A stretch of 64,000 nt of DNA from Bedellia somnulentella (taxonomy: Eukaryota; Arthropoda; Insecta; Lepidoptera; Bedelliidae): assembly GCA_963576735.1 (NCBI GenBank), contig OY755178.1, forward strand, positions 5,022,001-5,086,000, read 5' to 3'. Below, one piece after another: positions 54,240 through 63,904 of the stretch (within the stretch, counting starts at the first letter, position 1; every line of letters begins with the position of its first letter). Under the pieces are notes generated by a model. The model had not been told where the DNA came from. It did not search any database and was given only the letters and a program-made list of their open reading frames with translations. Made by a program: the position numbers and the translations under genes.

Positions 54240-54244
54240 TCATG

Positions 54245-54675
54245 GAATTTATTATGATTTCTATACAAAATGTTCTTGTTAGGGAAATATTGAAAAATCT
54301 TAAAAATTCTCCGTTTTCAGATTTTTTTCTTTTTTTAATATTTGATCACCGACCTGGATGCCGAATTTCAACTTCCTGGGATATCTGGAAGTGGATTAGC
54401 TTTTTGATCTATATGTCAGTGAGTCACTAAAAAAATCGCGATTTTTGGGCGTTTATATCTTAATAACCCTTTGTTATGTATTTATGGAAATTAGGCTACT
54501 AGTTTGTATCCTTGATATCAACAAACGAGCCAAATTTGGTTGGTTTATGTTGATTAGATTTTGAGTTATGATGGTGTAAAAAGTCGCTCCAAATGGTTCG
54601 TGTAATATACACATACGGTGCGCGCTCGCCGCCTTGGCTTGGCTTGACGCACTGCCGTGCGTCTTGATTTCTTAC
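54245..54675. other. copy B-specific DNA right of the LTR element
   Basis: Absent from copy A; homology resumes at GCCTCAATGCAATTCTAAGC. A GC-rich end (GTGCGCGCTCGCCGCC) is present. The family is not recognised. Confidence 0.3.
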
Positions 54676-54699
54676 TTAAAGCCTCAATGCAATTCTAAG

Positions 54700-54745
54700 C
54701 CACACACACACACACACACACACACATCAATCACACACACACACA
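54700..54745. repeat. CA microsatellite (copy B)
   Basis: Interrupted (CA)n, counterpart of 32,459-32,516. Confidence 0.85.
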
Positions 54746-55164
54746 ATGCTATAGACTACTCAGTGAGAGCAAAACTTTGAATAAGGATTAAATTCCTTTG
54801 TAATTTTGAATATACGATCCTTAACCTACAATACAGTTAGCATGCAACAATAAACTTAACATACAACTTTAATTAAGTATATGATTCTTATTTGCACAAC
54901 ACTTAAATGAAATGATATTCAGACGACCTTCAATATAGTAGGCCACGTGACAAGGGTATGTCTATTTCACGTGAACAGGGAATAAAGGTCACGTTGGTAT
55001 AACTATTATTATCAGAGGACCGCTAACTTAAATTACTTATTAATACTTTACTTTTGTACTACTTATAATGGCGTCTTTCATTCCCTTTAGGGTAGACAAT
55101 TTCTATTGGTCGCCTTTCTTTGATATTGATTAATCTTTTCATGCGTATTATTTCATAATTTTGC

Positions 55165-55330
55165 TTCCAAATGCTGAGGCAAAACATCGGGAACAAACCC
55201 ACATGGTTGATTTAAGCTGTATCTGCTGAGAGTCATGTGATAGAGTATTCGTACAAATAGGCCTGCCCTATATTACATAAATGAACTAGCCAAGCTAAAC
55301 TTGGTTACTCTGAACAACAACTGTCAAAAA
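55165..55330 (+). repeat. SINE-B remnant at block boundary
   Basis: Core and part of the 3' half; block homology stops here. Confidence 0.5.
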
Positions 55331-55372
55331 TGACTTTAGTTATTAAAAATAATTTAGATCTATTTTAGAAAC

Positions 55373-55622
55373 TCAAACTCAAACGTTTACGCCGAATATC
55401 CCCGAAGGGGTTGGCAGAGGTACAATAATTCTGAACATCACGTGACAGCAACACCTAGTGTCCAGAGTAGGTAACCACGTTTTGCTTGCATAGTGTACTC
55501 ACGTGATAGGGGGCAGGCCTTTCGCCGATTTATACGAAAACACTGTCACATGACTAAGTACAACATAGCAATGTGGGTTTTCTCACGATGTTTTCCCTCA
55601 CCGTAGACAACCATGATAAATT
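55373..55622 (-). repeat. SINE-B, lacking tRNA head
   Basis: Tail CAAACTCAAACG, hairpin CCCCGAAGGGG, core; ends at ACCATGATAAATTT. Confidence 0.75.
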
Positions 55623-55716
55623 TATTAATTTTATTAAGTAGTTCTTTTCTTTCTCCATTATCAATTTACTTAAAAGTTTAATGTATTTCCCGATTCACGT
55701 ATTATATATTAAAACA

Positions 55717-55905
55717 CTAGTGGATCGGCCCAGCTTCGCACGGGTAGCGTTGTTTTTTAAATATCTGAGGTTTCTTTCTTCAGTCACTGCTCAAGCATTG
55801 TGAAATTTAGCGCAATGTTTTCAGTTTATTAAATTTATAGCACTCCCTGAACAGTGTAGTTTGGTGATTTTGAATGCGCTTTTATGAACGGTTCAGTATT
55901 TCCGT

Positions 55906-55915
<10 letters not shown>
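55717..55915 (-). mobile_element. Helitron 3' end fragment hosting the Dong insertion
   Basis: On the minus strand it ends ACCCGTGCGAAGCTGGG...CCACTAG before T, related to 19,440-19,495. The TAA array in which the LINE sits lies at its edge. Confidence 0.5.

Positions 55916-55946
<31 letters not shown>
55909..55946 (+). repeat. TAA microsatellite, Dong target
   Basis: About 12 TAA units immediately before the LINE; shorter AAT arrays follow each of the two copies (59,862-59,878; 61,214-61,229). Confidence 0.9.
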
Positions 55947-55978
55947 TTGGCGTAGGGATGTGACGACCCCACCGCCCA

Positions 55979-56026
55979 TTGTTGGAATGGCAGGATGACA
56001 TGTTTACCAGCTTGCCATTCCAGCAA
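55979..56026 (+). other. 5' UTR stem-loop of the LINE
   Basis: TTGTTGGAATGGCA pairs with TGCCATTCCAGCAA (14 bp, one G-U). It is preceded by a possible GGCG...CGCC hairpin at the extreme 5' end. Confidence 0.55.
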
Positions 56027-56160
56027 TGCAAATAGTCAGCGCTTGAGTTTGTAGGTGTTGACCGTGTCTACAAACTGGTCTCAGCGCAAAATAGAGCAAT
56101 AACGGTCTCCCCGGGGCAAGTGAGCGAAAACCCGGGTGAATCTTCGCTCATCGTAATGAC

Positions 56161-59100
56161 ATGCAAGACAACGATGAGCGTATAGGGCCGCTCCCCAGGG
56201 GTTATCGCTGGGGCGCGTCTGGAGCTGGGGCTGGACGTGGCAGCATGCGGTCCCCCAGCCGCAGCAGACCGGCCCGACCACCTGGTCGATCTGCTCGACC
56301 ACCTCAGCCACCAGATGGCTTGGCAACGGTTGGGACTGGGGCAACTCAGTCCCAGCAATCGGTGCCCGCCGCTGGTGGAACAAGGCGCCGCATGGCATGG
56401 ACGGTCGATATGAATAGGAATGCCATGCGGGCCTATCTTAGGGCCTCGGGTTCAAGAACTGGACGGACGGGTTATCGGGCAGCAATGTACCGCGAATTTC
56501 TGCGGCTGGAGCCCAATTTGACCGTCACAGAACAAAACCTGGCGGATCGAGTTCGGTACATACAGCGCTCAGAACTTTTTAGCACTACCGAACTCGAACA
56601 ATTGCGACGCGAGGCTGTTCCCCCGCTAGACGAAGAGCCACCTTTGCAGGTTCTCCCTCCAGTCCCTGAATGGGAAGTACGGAGGGAGCCAATTGTTAAC
56701 CTGCCGGATGTGGGTGGTGCGGAAAGCGATTGGGGAACAGTCTCCCTGGATTTGGATTTGGTGAGGAGCGCACTTGAAGAGACGATCCTGGAATATCGCC
56801 AAGTGCCTCTCGAAAGGAGGCCAAGGCTGCCCCGAGTTCCTCTCAGCATCAAGGTTCGGGATGTCGTTGAGGCCGTCAATAACATGCTGCCCTCATTTTT
56901 AGAGAGCAGCATGGACCTTTGGGATACGGATTCAATTCTCTTTGGCGCCGCGATGACAGTTTGTCAATTTGTCGGCGTCAGGATGCCGCCAACGAGAGCT
57001 GGTGGCTCCCGCCAGGCTGGCAGTACTAGTCCCAGGACTAGAACTAGACCAGCCTGGATGAGGCGGATTGAAAGCCGTATCACAAGGGCCAGGGTCCTCA
57101 TCGGCAAACTGACCAGCTTCAGATCAGGCAACAATAGGCCGAGGGTGGTGCGCTTCGTCAGGGAGGCATTCCCTGGTGAGAATGTCTTTGACAACTCACC
57201 GGAGTTTGCCTGTAGACTGGTGGAGCGCATCGATGATCTGAAGCAGAAGATCGCTGCTTGGGGTAAGCGAATTAGGCGATATTCTGAAAGGGTAAAGAGG
57301 TACCAACAGAATCGTCTCTTCATGAGTGACCAGAAGAAGTTCTACAGAACTTTGGAGCGTCCCGATGTGGTTTCGACGGGTCAGCGACCGGAAAAAGCCG
57401 ATGTGGTTGCCTTTTGGCGTGGGCTTTGGTCGCTGCCTGTTGATCACGAAGAGGGCCGATGGTTCGAGGCGGTCGAGGGAGCGTGCGAGCCCATAGCGCC
57501 CATGAACCCCGTCAACATATCCGAGGAGGATGTGGTGGCTGCGATCCGTAAGGCTCCGAACTGGAAAAGTCCGGGGCCGGACGGATTGCACCATTACTGG
57601 TTGAAGGGGTTCACGCGCTGTCACGCTACTCTCGCCCGTCAGTTCCAAAGCGCCCTCGAGAGTGGGACGCTCCCGAACTTCTTAACTACTGGGGTCACTC
57701 ATTTAGCTCCAAAGAGCGATGCTACCGCGGATCCATCACAATACCGCCCCATTACTTGTCTTTGTACAATTTACAAGACCTTGACATCCGTTCTGAGCTC
57801 CAAGATTACTCAACACATTGTTGATAACAATGTGATCTCTGGAGCTCAGAACGGATGTAGGGGCGGTAGTCGCGGTAGCAAGGAGCTGCTCCTTATCGAC
57901 GCGGTCGTAGGCCAACTGGTCAAACGCAACCGCCGGAACTTCTCCGCTGGCTGGATAGACTACAGGAAGGCGTTCGATTCGGTACCTCATACATGGCTCA
58001 TGAGGGTCCTCGAGCTGTACAAAATTGATAGTGCAGTTCGACACTTCCTCGGGCAATGTATGGGGTGCTGGAGAACGATCCTGAGTTTAGACGGTCAGCG
58101 GATGACGGACGCGGATGACCAAATTGATATAAGGCGAGGGATTTTCCAGGGCGATTGCCTGAGTCCAGTTTGGTTTTGCTTGGCTCTGAATCCTCTAAGT
58201 ACACTCTTGGAGAATTCGGGGACGGGCTTTCAGTTTCGGAGAGGCGGACCACGCTTGCCTCATCTCCTTTACATGGATGACCTGAAACTTTACGCCCCCA
58301 CGGCTGACAGATTGGCGGAGCTACTGACGATCACTAATGATTTCAGTGGTTCCGTCAAGATGGAGCTCGGGGTCGATAAGTGTGCGGTCATCCATGTTGA
58401 GAAGGGGCATGTCGTGCACTCTGATGGTGTCGATGTCGGCACCAATCATTTGAGGGCACTCTCCGAGGCTGAAACATACCGGTATCTGGGCATGTCACAA
58501 ACCATCGGTGTGAAGGTGGCAGACGTGAAACAGGGTGTTTGCGAGGAGTTTTATGAACGCCTGAAAAGTGTGCTTAATAGCTACTTATCAGGCGTTAATA
58601 AGATCCGAGCCATTAACTCCTGGGTCATGCCTGTACTGATGTACACATTTGGCGTGCTCAGATGGACTCAGACCGAACTCGACGCTCTGGACAGACGAGT
58701 CCGCACGATGATGACCTCTCATCGAATGCATCATCCGAGGTCGTCGGTTATGAGATTGTATATCCCGCGGAAGTGTGGTGGTCGAGGCCTCTTGAGTGCC
58801 AAAACCATGCACAACCGCGAGGTATGCAATCTCAGAAACTATTTTTTGACGATGACGGATGATAGTATTCGGGGAGAGGTGGTCGCTAGTGATAAAGGAC
58901 TGACTCCCTTATCGTTGGCCTCACAGGATTGGCGAACCCCGGAGGTACTTAGCACCTCTGATCGGGAGTCCGTATGGAAAGAGAAGGAGCTGCATGGGAG
59001 GTTTTACAAGGTACTTCACGAACCTTTCGTGGACCGTAAAGCCTCCCTGCATTGGCTGCGTTTCGGGGACCTCTTTGGGGAAACCGAAGGTTTTGTCTGT

Positions 59101-59757
59101 GCAATACAAGATCAGGTTATCAAGACGCGGAACTATCGGAAATACATCCTAAAGGACGGTACCACAGACGTTTGTCGAGCATGTGGCCGTCCCGGAGAGT
59201 CACTTAGGCATGTTATTTCCGGTTGTTCGGCTCTTGCTAACACTGAGTACTTGCACAGACACAACCAAGCAGCCAAAATCCTGCATCAGGAGCTTGCTCT
59301 AAAATACGGACTCTTGCAACAGAGGCTGCCGTATTACAAGTATCTGCCGGAGCCAATCCTAGAAAACGACCGTGCCAAAATCTATTGGGACCGATCCGTT
59401 ATCACGGACAGGACTATTCTAGCGAATAAGCCTGATATCGTGGTATGGGATCGGTCGCAGTCGAGGGTATTTCTAGTGGATGTCACTATCCCTCATGACG
59501 AGGGTCTCGTGAAAGCCGAAACCGAGAAGCGTCGGAAATATCTCGATCTGGCTCACGAGATCACCGACATGTGGGGTGTGACTTCGACAGAAATAATCCC
59601 AATTGTTTTATCCGCGAACGGGTTAATTCCAACCAGCCTCGCGACCAACTTGAGGCGGTTGGATTTCTGTGGCGTGTCGGTTCCAGCACAAATGCAGAAA
59701 GCGGTGCTGCTCGATACTGCTCGGATCGTCCGTCGGTTCTTGAACCTGACTCCCTGA
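56161..59757 (+). CDS. LINE polyprotein: reverse transcriptase plus restriction-like endonuclease
   Basis: 1,198 codons; ATG is the first after an in-frame TGA. The N-terminus (1-60) is Gly/Arg/Pro-rich, with no obvious Cys-His zinc finger. Reverse transcriptase: KSPGPDG at 469-475, the motif A Asp at 600 (DYRKAFDS), FQGDCLSP at 662-669, and catalytic YMDD at 704-707. The thumb follows. C-terminus: C1005-x2-C1008-x8-H1017-x4-C1022 zinc knuckle, then P1091-D1092-x14-D1107 and downstream Lys residues, the PD-(D/E)xK nuclease of R2/R4-type elements. It would nick the TAA target and prime cDNA synthesis there in the nucleus. All catalytic residues I can check are present. Confidence 0.92.
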   Translation: MQDNDERIGPLPRGYRWGASGAGAGRGSMRSPSRSRPARPPGRSARPPQPPDGLATVGTGATQSQQSVPAAGGTRRRMAWTVDMNRNAMRAYLRASGSRTGRTGYRAAMYREFLRLEPNLTVTEQNLADRVRYIQRSELFSTTELEQLRREAVPPLDEEPPLQVLPPVPEWEVRREPIVNLPDVGGAESDWGTVSLDLDLVRSALEETILEYRQVPLERRPRLPRVPLSIKVRDVVEAVNNMLPSFLESSMDLWDTDSILFGAAMTVCQFVGVRMPPTRAGGSRQAGSTSPRTRTRPAWMRRIESRITRARVLIGKLTSFRSGNNRPRVVRFVREAFPGENVFDNSPEFACRLVERIDDLKQKIAAWGKRIRRYSERVKRYQQNRLFMSDQKKFYRTLERPDVVSTGQRPEKADVVAFWRGLWSLPVDHEEGRWFEAVEGACEPIAPMNPVNISEEDVVAAIRKAPNWKSPGPDGLHHYWLKGFTRCHATLARQFQSALESGTLPNFLTTGVTHLAPKSDATADPSQYRPITCLCTIYKTLTSVLSSKITQHIVDNNVISGAQNGCRGGSRGSKELLLIDAVVGQLVKRNRRNFSAGWIDYRKAFDSVPHTWLMRVLELYKIDSAVRHFLGQCMGCWRTILSLDGQRMTDADDQIDIRRGIFQGDCLSPVWFCLALNPLSTLLENSGTGFQFRRGGPRLPHLLYMDDLKLYAPTADRLAELLTITNDFSGSVKMELGVDKCAVIHVEKGHVVHSDGVDVGTNHLRALSEAETYRYLGMSQTIGVKVADVKQGVCEEFYERLKSVLNSYLSGVNKIRAINSWVMPVLMYTFGVLRWTQTELDALDRRVRTMMTSHRMHHPRSSVMRLYIPRKCGGRGLLSAKTMHNREVCNLRNYFLTMTDDSIRGEVVASDKGLTPLSLASQDWRTPEVLSTSDRESVWKEKELHGRFYKVLHEPFVDRKASLHWLRFGDLFGETEGFVCAIQDQVIKTRNYRKYILKDGTTDVCRACGRPGESLRHVISGCSALANTEYLHRHNQAAKILHQELALKYGLLQQRLPYYKYLPEPILENDRAKIYWDRSVITDRTILANKPDIVVWDRSQSRVFLVDVTIPHDEGLVKAETEKRRKYLDLAHEITDMWGVTSTEIIPIVLSANGLIPTSLATNLRRLDFCGVSVPAQMQKAVLLDTARIVRRFLNLTP

Positions 59758-59839
59758 CCCCGACCGTCTGTGCTTTTGTCGGGGAGTACCGCCTCTCCCA
59801 TTTAAAATTTATATTTTCATTTTCGGCCATGGGAGAGGC
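59758..59839 (+). other. LINE 3' UTR with two stem-loops (copy 1)
   Basis: CCCCGAC / GTCGGGG (59,758-59,784) and GCCTCTCCCAT / ATGGGAGAGGC (59,791-59,839), both perfect. Probable recognition structure for reverse transcription. Confidence 0.7.
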
Positions 59840-59878
59840 GAGAAACAAAAATGCTTTTCGAAATAATAATAATAATAA

Positions 59879-61111
59879 GTGAAACAGGGTGTTTGCGAGG
59901 AGTTTTATGAACGCCTGAAAAGTGTGCTTAATAGCTACTTATCAGGCGTTAATAAGATCCGAGCCATTAACTCCTGGGTCATGCCTGTACTGATGTACAC
60001 ATTTGGCGTGCTCAGATGGACTCAGACCGAACTCGACGCTCTGGACAGACGAGTCCGCACGATGATGACCTCTCATCGAATGCATCATCCGAGGTCGTCG
60101 GTTATGAGATTGTATATCCCGCGGAAGTGTGGTGGTCGAGGCCTCTTGAGTGCCAAAACCATGCACAACCGCGAGGTATGCAACCTCAGAAACTATTTTT
60201 TGACGATGACGGATGATAGTATTCGGGGAGAGGTGGTCGCTAGTGATAAAGGACTGACTCCCTTATCGTTGGCCTCACAGGATTGGCGAACCCCGGAGGT
60301 ACTTAGCACCTCTGATCGGGAGTCCGTATGGAAAGAGAAGGAGCTGCATGGGAGGTTTTACAAGGTACTTCACGAACCTTTCGTGGACCGTAAAGCCTCC
60401 CTGCATTGGCTGCGTTTCGGGGACCTCTTTGGGGAAACCGAAGGTTTTGTCTGTGCAATACAAGACCAGGTTATCAAGACGCGGAACTATCGGAAATACA
60501 TCCTAAAGGACGGTACCACAGACGTTTGTCGAGCATGTGGCCGTCCCGGAGAGTCACTTAGGCATGTTATTTCCGGTTGTTCGGCTCTTGCTAACACTGA
60601 GTACTTGCACAGACACAACCAAGCAGCCAAAATCCTGCATCAGGAGCTCGCTCTAAAATACGGACTCTTGCAACAGAGGCTGCTGTATTACAAGTATCTG
60701 CCGGAGCCAATCCTAGAAAACGACCGTGCCAAAATCTATTGGGACCGATCCGTTATCACGGACAGGACTATTCTAGCGAATAAGCCTGATATCGTGGTAT
60801 GGGATCGGTCGCAGTCGAGGGTATTTCTAGTGGATGTCACTATCCCTCATGACGAGGGTCTCGTGAAAGCCGAAACCGAGAAGCGTCGGAAATATCTCGA
60901 TCTGGCTCACGAGATCACCGACATGTGGGGTGTGACTTCGACAGAAATAATCCCAATTGTTTTATCCGCGAACGGGTTAATTCCAACCAGCCTCGCGACC
61001 AACTTGAGGCGGTTGGATTTCTGTGGCGTGTCGGTTCCAGCACAAATGCAGAAAGCGGTGCTGCTCGATACGGCTCGGATCGTCCGTCGGTTCTTGAACC
61101 TGACTCCCTGA
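59879..61111 (+). pseudogene. truncated LINE ORF: endonuclease half only
   Basis: Open frame equivalent to residues 789-1198 of the full ORF. It keeps the zinc knuckle and PD-(D/E)xK nuclease residues but lacks every reverse-transcriptase catalytic motif, and has no promoter or start of its own. One replacement noted (Leu for Pro in QQRL(P/L)YYK). Confidence 0.9.
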
Positions 61112-61215
61112 CCCCGACCGTCTGTGCTTTTGTCGGGGAGTACCGCCTCTCCCATTTAAAATTTATATTTTCATTTTCGGCCATGGGAGAGGCGAGAAAC
61201 AAAAATGCTTTTCGG
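59880..61215 (+). mobile_element. second Dong/R4 copy, 5'-truncated, in tandem
   Basis: Begins at the sequence matching 58,526 of the first copy, directly after its AAT repeats. By eye about six substitutions over ~1.33 kb. Ends in its own AAT array. Confidence 0.9.
61112..61193 (+). other. LINE 3' UTR with two stem-loops (copy 2)
   Basis: Same two perfect stems as the first copy (61,112-61,138 and 61,145-61,193). Confidence 0.7.
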
Positions 61216-61680
61216 AATAATAATAATAAATGTTTTTATTTGTCTCTTAAAATACAACAATACAAGAAAATAAAGTAACAAAAAAAACAACAATGATATC
61301 AAACAACAGACAAAAAGGTGCAAAGCTCGTTCTATCCACAACAAGCAGATAGCTTCGCTTTTCAGCTCTGACCTATAACTTAAAACTACTTATATCTAAA
61401 TTAAATTAAAGTGAACATAATATTTTGTAATGTAATCAAAATGTGCACATTGCAATTAAAGTTTGTTTTATTATTATCTCCTATTAGCACAGATGATTAC
61501 TTTATATAGTTTTAGATAGATAATTAATGTATATATACGTATGTATATATGCATATAGTATAAATAAATATAAATATGTATTTGCATATATTTATATATA
61601 AAAGATAAGTGTATATAATGGTTAAAGTATCATATTAAAGAATTTATAGAATATTATTATTTGATGTACTTATATAAATA
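61216..61680. other. AT-rich, unassigned
   Basis: Tandem-like TATATA/ATATGT stretches around 61,530-61,600; no gene. It may be the 3' UTR of the minus-strand LINE fragment that follows. Confidence 0.35.
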
Positions 61681-61694
61681 AAAATAAGAGTATC

Positions 61695-61975
61695 TCAAGG
61701 TGTAACACAACCATACTGGACTTTAAATAGATTTTGCTGCAACACAATAAGCCATTTTCGCATTTTATTTTTAAAAGTGTGAGGTGTTTTTGCTTCTTTG
61801 ATTGGCGGTGGAATATCGTTCCAGCATTTGGATGCTGCTAGTTTAAAGCAGCCCTTCGTCTTAGTAAGGTTGTGTTTTGGTAATAGAAGAACATTACGAC
61901 GTTGCCGATTTGAAAAAGAAAGTTTATGAAATAAATATTCAGGCACTCCTCTTTTAATCACTTTGTACATAAAAC
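61695..61975 (-). pseudogene. CR1-like LINE reverse transcriptase, C-terminal fragment
   Basis: 91-codon minus-strand frame: RNVLLLPKHNLTKTKGCFKL, then KCWNDIPPPIKEA and FKNKMRKWLI, the standard end of CR1-group proteins. The catalytic domain is absent. Confidence 0.65.
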
Positions 61976-61979
61976 AAGA

Positions 61980-62440
61980 AAATTTAAGATTTCTCGTGAG
62001 ATTAATAGCAAATTTCGGAATAAAACGCTATGAAGTATTTATAACAATCTAAAAATTTATAATTTCGTAATGTAGTATGCAACTACTGGCGCCATCTAGT
62101 ATGTTATATGTAAATTAGAAAAGATTTGGTTTTGGTCTCGCGCGATGGCTTATTTTATGTATAATTTCGGTGTTTCTCTATCGATTTCTATGATTCTTTT
62201 TTATTGAATAGGTAATAATGTTACCTTTTTTAAATTAGGGATGAATGAGAGTTTTACAAACGCAAGAGTAAACAAATATAATCAGACTGTTCCGAACTGC
62301 TAAGCTATGAGGAATTACACGTGCTATTGTGAGTCAACCATAAAAGATAGACACATACTGTTGCGAAGTTTTTTTTAGATAATTTTATGAAGAATATTTC
62401 CGTCATACATGATTTCTATGTAAGTTTAACCGTTAAGGCT
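61980..62440. other. unassigned sequence
   Basis: Nothing recognised. Confidence 0.35.
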
Positions 62441-62457
62441 GCACACGCGACGGAAGC

Positions 62458-62690
62458 TTAAAAAATGGAGTAACTTCTACCGTTTTCCCAAAATTTCCCA
62501 AAATTCCCATTCACTACTCTGCTAAAAAGTATACTATAACCTGCCCAGGAGTATGAAGAATAATTTTGCCAAGTTTCGTTAAAATCCGTTGAGTAGTTTT
62601 GTTTCCATAAGGAACATACAAACCGACAGACATACAGACAGACAGACAAAAATTTTACTGATTCCATTTTTGGCATCAGTATCGATCCCT
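62458..62690 (-). repeat. degenerate interspersed repeat with CAGA tract
   Basis: TTTCGTTAAAATCCGTTGAG and CAGACAGACAGACA are hallmarks of a repeat type common in arthropod genomes; class not determined. Open frames here are artefacts. Confidence 0.45.
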
Positions 62691-62832
62691 AACCACCACC
62701 TGATAATTATTTTGAAAATATATTTTATGTACAGAATTGACCTCTCTACAGATTTATTATAAGTATAGATATATATATCGTAGGATGATTTGATGTTTAG
62801 GTTTTTTGTAAAAAATCTAGGGATTTTGCAAA

Positions 62833-63419
62833 AACACGGATAATTAGACAATTTTAGTAAGATTTTACTTCTTTAATGCTGATTGGCTGATTTTTTATTG
62901 CTAGCCTACTCCTATTCTGATTGGTTCGTCATTGTAGTATTGAGATATTATAGCTAGAATTATAAAGGGTAAGAAATGACAATACTTATTTTATACTCTG
63001 GAATTATTTATTTTTTAACTTTATTGTTGGAGGAATATTACAATTAATTTCAATAAATATATACGGACATATTATACACAGATCAAGTTAGCGCCATACT
63101 AAGTAAGACTTATAGGATAGGTATAGCTAGAATAATAAAGGGAAATGACAATACTATTTTCATACTTAGGAAATTTTTGTATCTAAAATTAAAATAACAA
63201 TCACATTAAATGTAGGTAGGATCTTCTAAGTAAGTACGTTTTTAATTAACAACCAATCAGATATGACGTGTGTATGTGGCACTGCAATCGACCAATCAGT
63301 GTTCAGAATTCATAAAAACTGACATTTCTTTTCGCAGTTATAGTAAACCAACTAGTTTTTTTACAAAAAAACTTAGTAAGTGTAAAACATATTATCACTG
63401 TTGTCTAATTATCCGTGTT
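62833..63419. mobile_element. inverted-repeat element, 587 bp
   Basis: AACACGGATAATTAGACAA at 62,833-62,851 and its exact complement at 63,401-63,419. The interior holds two similar copies of TATAGCTAGAATWATAAAGG (62,950 and 63,121). No transposase. No clear target duplication. Confidence 0.5.
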
Positions 63420-63424
63420 CGACT

Positions 63425-63560
63425 TCCCTGGCCGCACTCCAGCTCAGTCCCGCCGCTCGCAGCTCGCTCTCCACGCTCCGGCGCCAAGTGTGTACGGGAC
63501 GGCCGCGGGCTCGCTTGCTATAATATTAAATGTAATAGTGGGTCCAATAAAATGAGTTTA
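63425..63560 (+). other. GC-rich segment with AATAAA
   Basis: CpG-rich run (CCGCCGCTCGCAGCTCGCTC) followed by CCAATAAAATGAG at 63,543. It looks like either a transcript 3' region or an LTR R-U5; no partner LTR is visible in the window. Confidence 0.3.
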
Positions 63561-63569
63561 TTTTGAAAT

Positions 63570-63660
63570 TTTCCGACCAATCACAGCGCAGCTCTTTTGA
63601 ATTTTTCTGATTGGCCGGTTTGAAAAAAATCCGACCAATCACAGCGCATCTCTGATCGAC
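63570..63660. promoter_or_regulatory. repeated CCAAT-box motif
   Basis: CCGACCAATCACAGCGCA appears twice (about 63,574 and 63,631) with TGATTGGCCGG between. More CCAAT/ATTGG sites lie at 62,880-63,300. Confidence 0.35.
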
Positions 63661-63904
63661 TAAAGTTGGCGCGCGCTTATGACACTCAAACAAAGTCCAT
63701 GGGCCAAAATCGAAACTTTGAAATTCTGTAACAATTAACTTAACCCAATTACATCAGATGTCTGAATTTTGTGCACACCACGGCCGCGAACTGTAAAAAA
63801 CGATACCTGAACCAAATTTCTAGCTTAACTCATCGCGTCACAGGCTTCCGGGCTAGAAAGAGGCTTATAGAAATAATATATAAAGATAAAGGTAATATAA
63901 AATT

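Larger units (their letters stand above)
40400..55335. repeat. large duplicated block, copy B
   Basis: Collinear with 16,150-33,030. Copy B-specific insertions are SINE-B at 44,380 (with an 11-bp duplication), SINE-B at 49,486, SINE-A at 50,061 and 51,771, and about 2.3 kb at 52,341-54,675 containing a fold-back element and an LTR element. Confidence 0.9.
55947..59861 (+). mobile_element. Dong/R4-type LINE, apparently full length
   Basis: 5' UTR of about 214 bp with stem-loops, one 1,198-codon ORF, short 3' UTR with two perfect stem-loops, and flanking TAA repeats. Dong of Bombyx mori was described as inserting in TAA repeats, which fits. No nonsense or frameshift is seen, so it may be active. 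Confidence 0.85.

Noticed and set aside
56068..58252. Antisense frames under the Dong/R4 ORF
   Set aside because: GC-rich shadow frames; the sense frame has complete catalytic motifs.
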